Assembly: GCA_021737275.1 (NCBI GenBank)
Contig: JAIPEE010000017.1
Span: 1 to 64,000, forward strand
Length of the DNA: 64,000 bases
Direction of reading: 5' to 3'
From: Desulfobacterales bacterium
GTDB lineage: Bacteria; Desulfobacterota; Desulfobacteria; Desulfobacterales; JAIPEE01
Shown: piece after piece, positions 17,956 through 27,406 of the stretch
Layout of the letters: each line of letters starts with the position of its first letter
Numbering within the stretch: the first letter of the stretch is position 1
The notes under the pieces: generated by a model
Database searches by the model: none
The model's input: only the letters and a program-made list of their open reading frames with translations
Told to the model about the DNA's origin: nothing
Position numbers and translations under genes: made by a program

Positions 17956-18781
17956 ACACATTACGCCCCTTATCCCGATCCCTACGTCAGTTTTACCCCG
18001 CGGGAGAATTTTAAAATCTATCAAATGTTTATTGTTTGATATCTATGGGACACTTTTTATCAGCGACTCGGGCGATATCGGTAATATTCAGATATCAGCC
18101 TTTACCTCAAACAAGCTTCAAAATCTCTTCAGGCGGTATGGAATTAAAGAATCTCCGGAAGTAGTAAAAAATACGCTTCTACATGAGATAATGAACACAC
18201 ATGAATTGTTAAAAAAAAGGGGTATCGATTTTCCCGAAATTCAAATTGAGAAGATATGGAAAACTGTTCTGAGCTTAGATAATGATGAGCGGATAAGACA
18301 ATTTGCCATAGAGTATGAAATGATCACTAACCGTGTATACCCCATGCCAAATCTTCAGGAAGTGCTCTATTTCTTTAGCGCCGCTGATCTTTTAATGGGC
18401 CTTGTCTCCAATGCACAGTTTTTTACACCCATGCTTTTTAAATGGTTTTTTAAAAAGAACATTTTAGATTTTGGGTTTCACAGGGACCTGTTATTTTTTT
18501 CATATGAAATCGGTTATGCAAAGCCGTCAATGAAATTGTATGATCTGGCGTCCGAAACACTTAAAAAACGAAATATAACTCCTGAAGAGGTGCTTTACAT
18601 TGGTAATGATATACTCAATGATGTTTATCCGGCTCAAAAAACCGGATTTAAAACAGCACTTTTTGCCGGAGATAAAAGGTCATTGCATTTAAGAGAAGAT
18701 GATAGAAGATGTAGTAACACTAAACCGGATTTAATCATAACCAATCTCATTCAACTGAAAAAATATCTGATAATTTCTTAA
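17933..18781 (+). CDS. HAD superfamily hydrolase
   Basis: Haloacid dehalogenase-like phosphatase of 282 residues. Motif I is LFDIYGTLF with nucleophile D36; the second Asp of DxD is Tyr, as in many DxYGT members. Motif II is LVSNAQ, motif III the Lys in YAKPS, and motif IV YIGNDILNDVYPAQKTG. A helical cap lies between residues 50 and 150. ATG 17933 lies within the end of mtaB, so it is translationally coupled. The substrate is unknown; the operon context (tRNA modification, then the DUF89-like phosphatase-fold protein) does not define it. Confidence 0.85.
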   Translation: MEKEQIYKHITPLIPIPTSVLPRGRILKSIKCLLFDIYGTLFISDSGDIGNIQISAFTSNKLQNLFRRYGIKESPEVVKNTLLHEIMNTHELLKKRGIDFPEIQIEKIWKTVLSLDNDERIRQFAIEYEMITNRVYPMPNLQEVLYFFSAADLLMGLVSNAQFFTPMLFKWFFKKNILDFGFHRDLLFFSYEIGYAKPSMKLYDLASETLKKRNITPEEVLYIGNDILNDVYPAQKTGFKTALFAGDKRSLHLREDDRRCSNTKPDLIITNLIQLKKYLIIS

Positions 18782-18808
18782 TAATAATCTAATTTTGGAG
18801 AAATCAAG

Positions 18809-20635
18809 ATGAGTGATCAGAACAGTACATCAGAAGAAAAAGTAAATCCCGGAAAGAAAAAACTGGCTATGGCAGCAAAAAACCCGGAAATGCATGCCTG
18901 GCTTACAGCATTTTATATTGAAAATCATCTTGATTACTACACCTACCCTTCACAGGTGGCGACACCCGAGCAGGTCAGATTTATGGTAAGCCTTGGTGAA
19001 TACGAGCGTTATTATCCCTGTTCAGACCTTATGTTTGACGAGATTATGAAAAAAGGGGGGTCAGAATATCTTAAGAAACAATACAAAGTGGTTCTTGATA
19101 AAATTTTAGCACTTATCGAAAAAAAGATCGAAAAATTCGATGAAAAAAAATATCTTTCAGAACTTATCAGAATAAAACACAAACATGAAACCCGGGACGG
19201 GCTTATGATACCTTCCCGGCTTGAAAAGCGCCTGTTAAAAATATTCATAAACCGGACACAAATAGAAGACCCTCATCTTTATGAAAAAGCAACCCGTAAT
19301 TGGCGAGCGAGCCAGGCGCTGAATTCTCAAGCATTCAGAGATGCATTTAACCATCTCGAACCTTCCGATTTTTTAAATGCATCTGCAAATATCAGCGGTA
19401 TCCGCAAACTGGTAGGCGTGCTAGAACTGAAAAGACTTTTTTCGCTTTGCCATGAAAGATCTTTATGGGAAACCGATGTTGCGGAAACATTTACAAAAGC
19501 AAATTATTATACCCTCTTTGAAAGAGATATAACAGGAAATGGTCTTGAGCCCCTTCTGGAAACGTTTGGTATTGTTGAAAGCAATAATTCAATAAAAAAT
19601 GGAAACAAAAAAAAGATTTTATGGTTAGCCAATGAAGCCGGAGAGATTATGGTTGATTTCATGATAATCCGTTACCTGGCAAACCTTGGACACAAGATTA
19701 TTATCGCATTCAAAGATGGTCCCTTTTATACAAAAGTTGATTTTTATGATGCTCAGACTGATGACGCCTTAACTGAAGCATTGGAAGATGCATTAATTAT
19801 CAAAGAAAATAATTTAAGCAAAAATGACCTTATTAAAATGCTGAGACATTATAACAGTACGATTGCCATAAATGACGGGACGCGTGAAACAATCAATTTG
19901 CTCCTCGCAACTAAAACATTTTCAAGGGTCTTCAAAGAGGTGGACTGTGTGATTTCACGAGGTGTGGAACAAAAACATCGCTTTTTTGATACTCATTTTC
20001 AGTTTACACAAGATATTTATAATATCTCTGAAGGAGAAAATAATACTGTTGAAATAGCCTATAAGCCGAAAGATCCGAAAGTTATAAAATTTTCTCATAA
20101 GAACCTTGAAGATAAAGCAAATCTGATTATAAAAGAGATGAAAGATGCCCGCAATAATGGTATGTCCGTTACTTTCTACAGCGGTATTATTGGCTCCATA
20201 CCCGGAAAAATAAAGATAGCCAAAAAAATTATGTCCGTATTTATTCAGCATTTAAAGAAACAGTTTGATGAGGCCTATATTATTAACCCCTCCGAGTATT
20301 ATGAGCCTGGTATGGATGCAGATGACCTTATGTACATGTGGGAAATTGTACAGAGAAGTGGATATATCGATATATGGCGCTTTCAAAGCTATGAGGACAT
20401 TGTTGAATCATTTCAGTTGATGGGTGAAAAGGTGCCGCCTGAATGGGTTGGCAAAGATGCTACATTCAGTACCGGTTGCACAAAGGAAATCAAAATTGCG
20501 GTAGAAGTACAGGAATTACATCCTGAGATGCAAATTAGCGGGCCATCTGTTGAAAAGTTTATGCGGCGAAATGAATACGGCATCGGAAAAATGTTTGATA
20601 AAAAACTTATCCAGATACACTCTCAAATCAAGTAA
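18809..20635 (+). CDS. Large protein with a DUF89/ARMT1-like C-terminal region
   Basis: A 608-residue soluble protein. The first 250 residues are helical and unfamiliar. From about 265 the pattern resembles DUF89 metal-dependent phosphatases: WLANEAGEIMVDFMIIRYLA (272-291) parallels the DNAGE motif, FKDGPFYTKVDFYDA (301-315) the second motif, and CVISRGVEQ (about 385) the third. The usual metal-binding Asp-Asn of DNAGE is Asn-Glu here, so metal binding may be altered or lost. Shine-Dalgarno GGAG lies ahead of ATG 18809, 27 bases after the HAD gene. I am moderately sure of the fold and not of any activity. Confidence 0.5.
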   Translation: MSDQNSTSEEKVNPGKKKLAMAAKNPEMHAWLTAFYIENHLDYYTYPSQVATPEQVRFMVSLGEYERYYPCSDLMFDEIMKKGGSEYLKKQYKVVLDKILALIEKKIEKFDEKKYLSELIRIKHKHETRDGLMIPSRLEKRLLKIFINRTQIEDPHLYEKATRNWRASQALNSQAFRDAFNHLEPSDFLNASANISGIRKLVGVLELKRLFSLCHERSLWETDVAETFTKANYYTLFERDITGNGLEPLLETFGIVESNNSIKNGNKKKILWLANEAGEIMVDFMIIRYLANLGHKIIIAFKDGPFYTKVDFYDAQTDDALTEALEDALIIKENNLSKNDLIKMLRHYNSTIAINDGTRETINLLLATKTFSRVFKEVDCVISRGVEQKHRFFDTHFQFTQDIYNISEGENNTVEIAYKPKDPKVIKFSHKNLEDKANLIIKEMKDARNNGMSVTFYSGIIGSIPGKIKIAKKIMSVFIQHLKKQFDEAYIINPSEYYEPGMDADDLMYMWEIVQRSGYIDIWRFQSYEDIVESFQLMGEKVPPEWVGKDATFSTGCTKEIKIAVEVQELHPEMQISGPSVEKFMRRNEYGIGKMFDKKLIQIHSQIK

Positions 20636-20737
20636 AATATTTTCAATGTAAGCAAACGGTCAAATACCTGATAAAAGGGTGTTTTAATGATGTTTTTTTT
20701 GCAAAATCATACACAGCAAGTGTTTATTTGTTGACTT

Positions 20738-20767
20738 TTGACTTTTCATATTGTAATGACTTAAAAT
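20738..20767 (+). promoter_or_regulatory. Predicted sigma-70 promoter of the HU gene
   Basis: TTGACT at 20738-20743 and TAAAAT at 20762-20767 are separated by 18 bases. A second overlapping TTGACT lies at 20731. This is 54 bases before the HU start. Confidence 0.6.
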
Positions 20768-20821
20768 TAATAGGAATTTTGGGTTACGATTAACAATTTA
20801 CAGGAAAAAAAGGAGTAGCAG

Positions 20822-21094
20822 ATGACAAAAGCAGAATTGGTAGAAAATATGGCAACAGATGCAAAGGTCACCAAAACTGCGGCCGCAGCCGCTCTCGAGT
20901 CTTTCATCGCTAATGTAACAAAGGCTCTGAAGAAAAAAGAAGGTAAAGTTACCTTGGTCGGTTTTGGTACATTTCAGAAAATGCGCCGCAAAGCTCGTAA
21001 AGGTCGTAACCCTCAGACAGGTGAACAGATTAAAATTAAAGCTTGTAACGTTGTAAAATTTAAACCAGGTAAAAAGCTTAAAGAAGCTATCTGA
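20822..21094 (+). CDS. hup: HU family DNA-binding protein
   Basis: Histone-like nucleoid protein of 90 residues that bends DNA as a dimer. The N-terminal helices (MTKAELVENMATDAKVTKTA) are followed by VTLVGFGTFQKMRRKARKGRNP with the conserved Gly-Phe-Gly-Thr-Phe, and the DNA-intercalating Arg-Asn-Pro arm RNPQTG. AGGAG lies seven bases before the ATG, a sigma-70-like promoter lies upstream and a terminator follows, so it is a strong monocistronic gene. The long A-rich leader fits high expression. HU versus IHF cannot be fully separated, but length and arm sequence favour HU. Confidence 0.93.
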   Translation: MTKAELVENMATDAKVTKTAAAAALESFIANVTKALKKKEGKVTLVGFGTFQKMRRKARKGRNPQTGEQIKIKACNVVKFKPGKKLKEAI

Positions 21095-21120
21095 TATTTC
21101 TCTATGACTATGAGATTTTA

Positions 21121-21157
21121 AAAGGGCAACCTGTTTTAACAGGCTGCCCTTTTTTTG
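21121..21157 (+). terminator. Rho-independent terminator of the HU gene
   Basis: AAAGGGCA and TGCCCTTT bracket an inner CCTGTT/AACAGG stem, followed by a run of seven T residues. It could also serve the convergent helicase gene. Confidence 0.85.
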
Positions 21158-21181
21158 ATCTTACACCATGCGGCAATCTGA

Positions 21182-24082
21182 TCAGTTAATATCTAAAGGA
21201 ACTCGTACGATATTGCCGGCTTTGTTTTTAAAAAGCAGAAAGCCATTCGCTTTGGCATACAGGTAAAGGTCCCTGGTTATTTTTACATCTTTTTGGCAGT
21301 ATTCAACTATCTCCTTTACTTTACCCTGTTTCCACCAGCGCAGTGCCTGAAGGCCGTCTGCGTTTTTTTGCACACCAAGAGTCACATTGGCCAAATGGTC
21401 CAGCCCAAGGCGATATCCCAGCCGTTTATGTACCAGTTCAAGAAGATCAAGCGTGGGGAGTGCTTTGAAATTAAAATTTCGATATCCCTGAAGTACCCGG
21501 TAATCAAAACGTTTGATATTAAATCCGATTATCAGGTCAAAATTTCCAAGTTGATCAATGAGATCATGAACCTGATGTTCAAGAAAGGTTTCATAGGATT
21601 TTTTTTTTGAATCATAAATGACGACACAACTGACAAGCATTAAATCAGCCCTGTGCCATCCGCCGACTTCCCGGGCTGATTTCTGGGTTTCAATATCCAG
21701 CACAATGTAGTGCAGATCCTGTATCTTTTTTTGGGATACGACATCGTTTGTTTCAGTTTTAGCGTGTTTAAGCGTTTCGATTTTTTGTTTTGATTTTGTC
21801 TGTTCAGGCGGTACGGATTTTAATGCTTTTAGCAAAAATAATGCAGCGGCTTTATCAATTGGCCGGTTTCCTGAACCGCATTTGGGAGAATGGACACATC
21901 CCGGACAACCTGTTTCACATGGGCAATGTTCAATTATATCCATTGTTTTTTCAAAAAGAGTTTGAGCTCTTGAATAAGCCTGTCGGCTTAAACCGGCACC
22001 TCCCGGAATTCCGTCATAAATAAAAACCGCAGCACAACCCAGTTGCGGATGAAACGGAATGGAAATACCGCCGATATCGTTTCTGTCCGCCAGCACAAGT
22101 AGTGGAAAGATCCCGATTGCAGCATGTTCAATAGCGTGAATTCCACCCATAAAATGCATAAATTCCGATTCGATTTCCTGCTGGATATGCGGTGGTATTT
22201 CAAACCAGATACCCTCGGTTTCAAATATCTGCGGCGGCAGATCCAGTGCTTCTCTTAATAATCGTTTGTGATGCTGAATCCGCCGGCGTTCATAGCCTGT
22301 TACCTGGTCGGTCACCTTCAGTATTCCAAAATAAACATTGGTGTTCCACACGTTTTTGCGATGAAGAATATTAATGATCTCGGTGTCCTTCTGAGCCATA
22401 ACTTTGGTATAGTAGTTAACATCCGCTTCAATGGCATATACGGTTTGGGTTTCCGGATCAATACGTTCCACCAGATAAGTTGTACCCTTATGTATATAAA
22501 TGGCACCCGGATGGGTTTCATGATAAACTCTGATACCGTCAATTTCCCCGATATTTTCTTCCGTTTCTGAACAGATAATATTAAACCGATCACCTGAGCC
22601 GCGCAGATTTACATGGCGGTGAGGCATTTTCAGTTTTGAAAAAAGAGTTTTCCCGTCAGCACTTCGTAAAAGGTCGCCGCTATTTTCAAGGTCCCTGATA
22701 GCAGATATCTCTTCGGGGCCTGAATAAATATTTTCTGATGATTTGATAGGTATTTCAGCAGCCGCACAAACAAGGTGCTTTTTTAAAATGGCAGGATTAT
22801 ACGGGTTTATAACAGCAGACTCGGGTTCTGTTTTTAAAAGTGCTTCAGGGTGGTGCAGAAAGTACTGATCCAGCGCATCTTCACCTGCTACCAATATCAG
22901 TGCCGAATCCTGACCACTTCGTCCAACCCGTCCGCTCCTTTGCCATGTGGCAACAATAGAACCCGGATATCCCACCAGGATACAAAGATCCAGATCTCCA
23001 ATATCAATACCCAGTTCCAGTGCGCTGGTTGAAATTACAGCCAGTAGTTCTCCACTGGAAAGTTTTGCTTCAATTTCACGTCTCTCTTCAGGCAAAAAAC
23101 CGGAACGATATGCGCTGATTCTATCTGTATATTCCCCGGTCTGATTACTAACCCACATTGAAATTAATTCTGTCAGCCTTCTGGACTGAGTATAAACAAT
23201 GGTTCTTAATTCACGGTGAAGTGCCGCTTTTAATAATAAAATGGCTGTCTGTGCCGTTCCTTGAGCCGGATCAATAAACAAAATATGTTTTTTCCCCCGG
23301 GGCGCACCACTTTGATCTACCAGTTCCGGTTTGTTACCCGTCAGAGTTTCTACCAGTTCAACAGGATTTCCAATGGTTGCCGAGCTGAAGATAAAATCAG
23401 GGTTGACATTGTAGTGATGAAATATTCTTTTAAATCTTCTGAACACATGTGCCATATGCGAGCCCATGACGCCCCTGAAAGTGTGAACTTCATCGATGAC
23501 AACCGTTTTGAGACCGGTTAGAAATGAAGCCCATTTATCGTGATACGGCAGGATGGATAGATGGAGCATCTCCGGATTGGTTATTAACACATTGGGTGGA
23601 AACTCACGGATTTTCCGTCGATGATAAGATGTTGTGTCACCGTCATAAATTTTTACAGTTGGTTTTTTACCTTCCCATTCAGTAACCATGTTTTCAAACA
23701 CACGCATCTGATCCTGTTCAAGCGCCTTCATGGGGAAAAGATAAAGCGCTTTAGAGCTTGGATCATTATGGATGTTTTCAAGTACAGGGAAATTGTAAAT
23801 AAACGTTTTTCCGCTGGCTGTCGGTGTGGCAACAATAACATCTTTGTTATCTCGAACAAGATTAATGGCCCTGGCCTGATGTGAATAAAAATCATGAAGG
23901 CCGATTTTTGTCATTACCGCTTTAATGCTTTTTGCCCATGCCTTATCAGGCTTCTCCCAAACAGGGTTTTGGCCGGAAATTACTTCGTGAAACACTACCT
24001 GATGCCCCATGCGTGGAGAGGTTTTTAGAGAATTTATATATTCATTGATGGTTGATATAATCATTATATAATCTTTAATCAT
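21182..24082 (-). CDS. MrfA/YprA-like DEAH helicase fused to a MrfB/YprB-like DEDD exonuclease
   Basis: A 966-residue two-part repair enzyme. Residues about 1-780 are a superfamily 2 helicase of the MrfA/Hrq1 type: motif I ATPTASGKT (85-93), DEVH (197-200), SATIGNP, QRSGRVGRSG, and the DUF1998-type Zn region with CPCETGCPGC...CGSGNRP. After a Lys/Thr-rich linker, residues about 784-966 form an RNase H-like exonuclease with LDIET (D796, E798), FDY (D860) and YCQKD (Y928-D932), a DEDDy-like set. In Bacillus subtilis mrfA and mrfB are separate adjacent genes repairing mitomycin C damage; here they appear joined. ATG 24082 has AGG seven bases upstream. It is convergent with HU and divergent from the CNNM operon. 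Confidence 0.82.
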   Translation of the reverse strand: MIKDYIMIISTINEYINSLKTSPRMGHQVVFHEVISGQNPVWEKPDKAWAKSIKAVMTKIGLHDFYSHQARAINLVRDNKDVIVATPTASGKTFIYNFPVLENIHNDPSSKALYLFPMKALEQDQMRVFENMVTEWEGKKPTVKIYDGDTTSYHRRKIREFPPNVLITNPEMLHLSILPYHDKWASFLTGLKTVVIDEVHTFRGVMGSHMAHVFRRFKRIFHHYNVNPDFIFSSATIGNPVELVETLTGNKPELVDQSGAPRGKKHILFIDPAQGTAQTAILLLKAALHRELRTIVYTQSRRLTELISMWVSNQTGEYTDRISAYRSGFLPEERREIEAKLSSGELLAVISTSALELGIDIGDLDLCILVGYPGSIVATWQRSGRVGRSGQDSALILVAGEDALDQYFLHHPEALLKTEPESAVINPYNPAILKKHLVCAAAEIPIKSSENIYSGPEEISAIRDLENSGDLLRSADGKTLFSKLKMPHRHVNLRGSGDRFNIICSETEENIGEIDGIRVYHETHPGAIYIHKGTTYLVERIDPETQTVYAIEADVNYYTKVMAQKDTEIINILHRKNVWNTNVYFGILKVTDQVTGYERRRIQHHKRLLREALDLPPQIFETEGIWFEIPPHIQQEIESEFMHFMGGIHAIEHAAIGIFPLLVLADRNDIGGISIPFHPQLGCAAVFIYDGIPGGAGLSRQAYSRAQTLFEKTMDIIEHCPCETGCPGCVHSPKCGSGNRPIDKAAALFLLKALKSVPPEQTKSKQKIETLKHAKTETNDVVSQKKIQDLHYIVLDIETQKSAREVGGWHRADLMLVSCVVIYDSKKKSYETFLEHQVHDLIDQLGNFDLIIGFNIKRFDYRVLQGYRNFNFKALPTLDLLELVHKRLGYRLGLDHLANVTLGVQKNADGLQALRWWKQGKVKEIVEYCQKDVKITRDLYLYAKANGFLLFKNKAGNIVRVPLDIN

Positions 24083-24148
24083 GTAAGCCTGCCAATTACA
24101 AATTATATGTCCATTTGTTAAAAACAGGAATTTAGATCATTTAGGGAC

Positions 24149-24176
24149 TTGAAAAAAATAAATTCTCATATATAAT
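24149..24176 (+). promoter_or_regulatory. Predicted sigma-70 promoter of the CNNM operon
   Basis: TTGAAA (24149-24154), a 16-base spacer and a perfect TATAAT (24171-24176). An 8-bp hairpin (AATCAACT 24196-24203, AGTTGATT 24210-24217) falls in the short leader before the TTG start and could affect translation. Confidence 0.65.
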
Positions 24177-24240
24177 ATTTATTACAAGTCAAAATAATCA
24201 ACTATCAACAGTTGATTGTTTATTAACAGGATAAAATATT

Positions 24241-25275
24241 TTGGACGTTCCCTTATATGAGATCGGCTTAATCGTTTTTCTGCTTTGTTTTTCGGGATTT
24301 TTTTCCGGGTCTGAAACCGCCCTCTTTTCCCTTTCACTGATACAACGCGAAAGAATAAAAAAAAGCGGCCATAAAAAAGCAGCATTAATTGACAAGCTTT
24401 TAATGCGCCCCAGACGGCTTATCGTTACTATTCTGGTTGGTAATGACCTGGTAAATATTGCTGCATCTGTTGTTGCCACCTTCTTTTTCGTCTCTCTGAT
24501 CGGTTCAAACGGGAAATGGCTTACGATAGCGATTATGACACCGCTGACATTGATTTTTGCCGAAATTATTCCCAAAACCTTTTCAATTAATCATAATGAA
24601 CGCATCGCACCTGTTGTTGCATCTCCGCTTAATTTATTTGCTACAATTATAACGCCTCTTCGATGGGTATTTGATAAGACGGCTGAAATTCTGATTCGAC
24701 TTATGGGCTTTAAACGCCAAACTCGTTCCAGTACACTTATGGAAGATGATTTTAAGGAAATGGTTGATCTGAGTCATCGGAACGGTGAGCTTGAGGGTGT
24801 TGAAAGAGACATTATTCACAATGTGTTTGAATTTTATGATGCATTTGTTCAGGAAGTTATGACTCCGATTGAAGATGTATTCAGCCTTCCGGAGAATATG
24901 CCGATTTCAGAGGTCATTGTGCAGGTTAAGGAGAACAATTTTTCCAGAATCCCGGTATATGGAAACACGCCGGAAAATATTATCGGTATCCTGTACGCAA
25001 AGGATTTGCTGAAAATTGACATGCGAAAAGTTCAGGCACAATCCCGCATATTACCACAGATTTGCCGAAAACCTTTTTTTATCATGCAAAACAGTAAGGT
25101 TGATGTCCTTTTTAACACATTAAAGCAACACCGGATTCATATGGCCATCTGTCTTGATGATCAGGCCGGTGTATCCGGTCTGGTTTCGATGGAAGATCTT
25201 TTAGAAGAGTTGTTTGGTGAAATATATGATGAGTATGATGACGAAGATGATAACCGGGAAGAGGAAAATAAATGA
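24241..25275 (+). CDS. CNNM/CorC-type membrane protein with CBS domains (first of pair)
   Basis: 344-residue membrane protein of the DUF21-CBS family, proposed to export Mg2+ or other divalent cations. The N-terminal DUF21 domain (1-150) has four hydrophobic segments with GFFSGSETALFSLS at the start and the conserved FAEIIPKT. A CBS pair follows (about 190-320; VMTPIEDVFSL, SRIPVYG, ILYAKDL, GLVSMEDLLEELFGEIYDE). The tail is strongly acidic. No CorC_HlyC transporter-associated domain follows. The TTG start at 24241 is chosen because AGGA lies nine bases upstream and it gives MDVPLYEIG. The stop overlaps the next gene (ATGA). Confidence 0.85.
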   Translation: MDVPLYEIGLIVFLLCFSGFFSGSETALFSLSLIQRERIKKSGHKKAALIDKLLMRPRRLIVTILVGNDLVNIAASVVATFFFVSLIGSNGKWLTIAIMTPLTLIFAEIIPKTFSINHNERIAPVVASPLNLFATIITPLRWVFDKTAEILIRLMGFKRQTRSSTLMEDDFKEMVDLSHRNGELEGVERDIIHNVFEFYDAFVQEVMTPIEDVFSLPENMPISEVIVQVKENNFSRIPVYGNTPENIIGILYAKDLLKIDMRKVQAQSRILPQICRKPFFIMQNSKVDVLFNTLKQHRIHMAICLDDQAGVSGLVSMEDLLEELFGEIYDEYDDEDDNREEENK

Positions 25276-26564
25276 CCGGCCTGAATATTTCCATCATTGC
25301 CTGCTGCGTCATTTTACAGGGATTTTTCTCCGGATCTGAAATGGTGATTCTGGCAACAAATAAAATAAGATTGACCAGAGAAGTGGCTAAAGGATCCAAA
25401 GGCGCCAAGCTTGCCCTGAAAATTATCAATAACCAGCGCTGGGCACTGGCTACCACCACAACCGGCACAAACATGTTTGTCATTATATCTTCAGTTGTAA
25501 CATCTATATGGTTTGAACATCTTTTTGGCAGAACATATGGTGAGGTTATGACAATCCTGATTCTCTCCCCTGTTCTGCTCATGTTCGGTGAAATTATACC
25601 CCGTACCGTTTTTCAGCAGCGGGCAACCCAGCTTGCACCCAAAATTGCTTATATTCTCTGGATTGCATCAAAAGTCATTTCTCCTTTAACCGGTCTCGTA
25701 TACCTCATCAGCAAGCTCTTTTACAGACGTGTTGGAACTCAGGATATCTCAAAACTGCCTTCAATCACAAAGGATGAGCTCTCAATGGTTCTGAATGTTC
25801 CGGGTGAAGGCAGTGATATGCACAAAAAAGAGAAATTTCTTATTCGTAAAGTATTCCAACTGGCCAATTCACTGGTAAACGACATGATGGTACCGCTGGT
25901 AAACGTAACGGCATTACAGGATACTTCTACGGTTGCTGATGCCATAAAAATCATCAGCCGTACCGGTTTTTCAAGATTGCCGATTTATAAGGACAGGATC
26001 GACAACCTTGTTGGCGTTATTTATGCACTGGATCTTATTGATTTAAAAGACCGGACCCTGAGTATTGAACAATTTGTCCGGGAGGTTCCATTTGTTCCGG
26101 AACTTAAACAGGCAAGCGATCTTCTGAAAGAGTTTCAGAAAGATCATAATTCAATTGCCATTGTACTGGATGAGTATGGCGGTGGTGTCGGAATTATAAC
26201 GTTTGAAGATATTCTGGAAGAAGTTGTCGGTGAGATTCGGGATGAATATGATAGTGAAGTTCGTCAGTATATTGAATTGGGACCTCATAAATACCAGGTT
26301 AAGGCTGGCCTTGAAATTGAACAGGCTAATGAAATGCTTGGCCTTTTACTACCCAAAGAAGATTATGAAACACTGGCCGGTTTTCTTTTAAAACAGATGG
26401 GGAAAATCCCCAAAAAAGGCGATATTTATATATACAATAATATAAAATTTGTCATTATTTCATCCAGTAAAAGACTTATCCGTGAAGTAGTCATTGAAAT
26501 ATTTGAACCTGAACCGGAAGCACCGGAATCCTCCGTCACATCAAATTTTTCTCCAGGAGAATAA
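25272..26564 (+). CDS. CNNM/CorC-type membrane protein with CBS and CorC_HlyC domains (second of pair)
   Basis: 430-residue paralogue of the preceding gene. DUF21 (1-165) begins with CVILQGFFSGSEMVILATNKI and includes FGEIIPRTVFQQ. The CBS pair spans about 205-330 (MMVPLVNVTAL, FSRLPIYKDRI, VLDEYGGGVGIITFEDILEEVVGEIRDEYD), and a C-terminal CorC_HlyC domain (about 345-415) is present, unlike the first copy. The four-base overlap suggests coordinated synthesis and perhaps a heteromeric transporter. The cation is not deducible from sequence. Confidence 0.87.
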   Translation: MTGLNISIIACCVILQGFFSGSEMVILATNKIRLTREVAKGSKGAKLALKIINNQRWALATTTTGTNMFVIISSVVTSIWFEHLFGRTYGEVMTILILSPVLLMFGEIIPRTVFQQRATQLAPKIAYILWIASKVISPLTGLVYLISKLFYRRVGTQDISKLPSITKDELSMVLNVPGEGSDMHKKEKFLIRKVFQLANSLVNDMMVPLVNVTALQDTSTVADAIKIISRTGFSRLPIYKDRIDNLVGVIYALDLIDLKDRTLSIEQFVREVPFVPELKQASDLLKEFQKDHNSIAIVLDEYGGGVGIITFEDILEEVVGEIRDEYDSEVRQYIELGPHKYQVKAGLEIEQANEMLGLLLPKEDYETLAGFLLKQMGKIPKKGDIYIYNNIKFVIISSSKRLIREVVIEIFEPEPEAPESSVTSNFSPGE

Positions 26565-26593
26565 CATATCCTCCTCATGAAAACTCTGGATGT

Positions 26594-27352
26594 GTGGCAA
26601 AAAAAATGAAGATATTTAACGGGACATATTTTTTTTACCTTCTTGCAGTTTTGACAATTTTGTTTATTCCGGAACCCGGCTATTGTGAATCATTTCTTGA
26701 GGTCGGCCACTTCTCAAAATATTCCTCTGCAGACGACCTGCTCAGAGATTGGGAACCGTTAATATTCAGTAAAATTGAAAAACATACGCAATACAACATC
26801 ATAAAAGATAATAGTATTTTTGTTATTAAAGCTGAAAGCAGTGCCTCTGCCTCAGGTCTGATGAGGCGTATTCGAATTGACCCTAAAGAATATCCGATTA
26901 TTGAATGGCGCTGGAAGGTTGAAAACATATACAATAAAGGTGATGTCTCAAAAAAATCCGGAGATGATTTTCCGGCAAGACTTTATATAGCCTTTGAATA
27001 TGATAAATCCAGAGTCAACCTGATGGAACGTGTAAAATATAAGCTTGTCAAATTGGTCCGGGATGAAACACCACCGCTGTGTGCTGTAAACTATATATGG
27101 GGTAGCAAAGCACCCGTCGGGTTAGTTGCACCCAATCCATATACGGAAAAAGTTGTTATGATTGCACTTGAGTCAGGATCATCCAAACTTGGTCAATGGG
27201 TTGATGAGAGACAAAATATTTATAAGGATTTTAACAATATTTTTGGATACGATCCGCCATTTATTAACTGTGTGGCGATTATGACAGACAGTGATAATAC
27301 GGGAGAATCAGCAACCGCATATTATGGAGATATCAGGTTTTTGAAAGAATAA
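26594..27352 (+). CDS. DUF3047 domain protein, exported
   Basis: 252-residue protein with an N-terminal signal sequence (FFYLLAVLTILFIPEPGYCES), where GYC|ES could be an ordinary or lipobox-like cleavage site. The mature part matches DUF3047: YPIIEWRWKVEN, DDFPARLYIAFEYD, AVNYIWGSKAP and VAIMTDSDNTGESATAYYGDI. The pattern looks like a beta-sandwich carbohydrate- or lipid-binding fold, but the function is unknown. The frame opens with GTG 26594; ATG 26606 (MKIFNGTYFF) is an equally good start and gives a cleaner signal peptide. It follows the CorC pair by 29 bases. Confidence 0.8.
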   Translation: MAKKMKIFNGTYFFYLLAVLTILFIPEPGYCESFLEVGHFSKYSSADDLLRDWEPLIFSKIEKHTQYNIIKDNSIFVIKAESSASASGLMRRIRIDPKEYPIIEWRWKVENIYNKGDVSKKSGDDFPARLYIAFEYDKSRVNLMERVKYKLVKLVRDETPPLCAVNYIWGSKAPVGLVAPNPYTEKVVMIALESGSSKLGQWVDERQNIYKDFNNIFGYDPPFINCVAIMTDSDNTGESATAYYGDIRFLKE

Positions 27353-27356
27353 AAAA

Positions 27357-27385
27357 GGCACTATCCCTAAAAAGAAAGTGCCCTT
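27357..27385 (-). terminator. Terminator for efp (minus) shared with the DUF3047 gene
   Basis: GGCACT (27357-27362) and AGTGCC (27377-27382) form a stem. Read on the minus strand it is followed by six T residues, so it suits the end of efp better than the plus-strand gene. Confidence 0.65.
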
Positions 27386-27406
27386 ATAACATCTTATCCG
27401 TACAAG

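Noticed and set aside
23000-24000. Phage or restriction-modification island around the large helicase gene
   Set aside because: The helicase has a repair-type zinc region and exonuclease domain; no methylase, specificity subunit, integrase or defence gene is adjacent.
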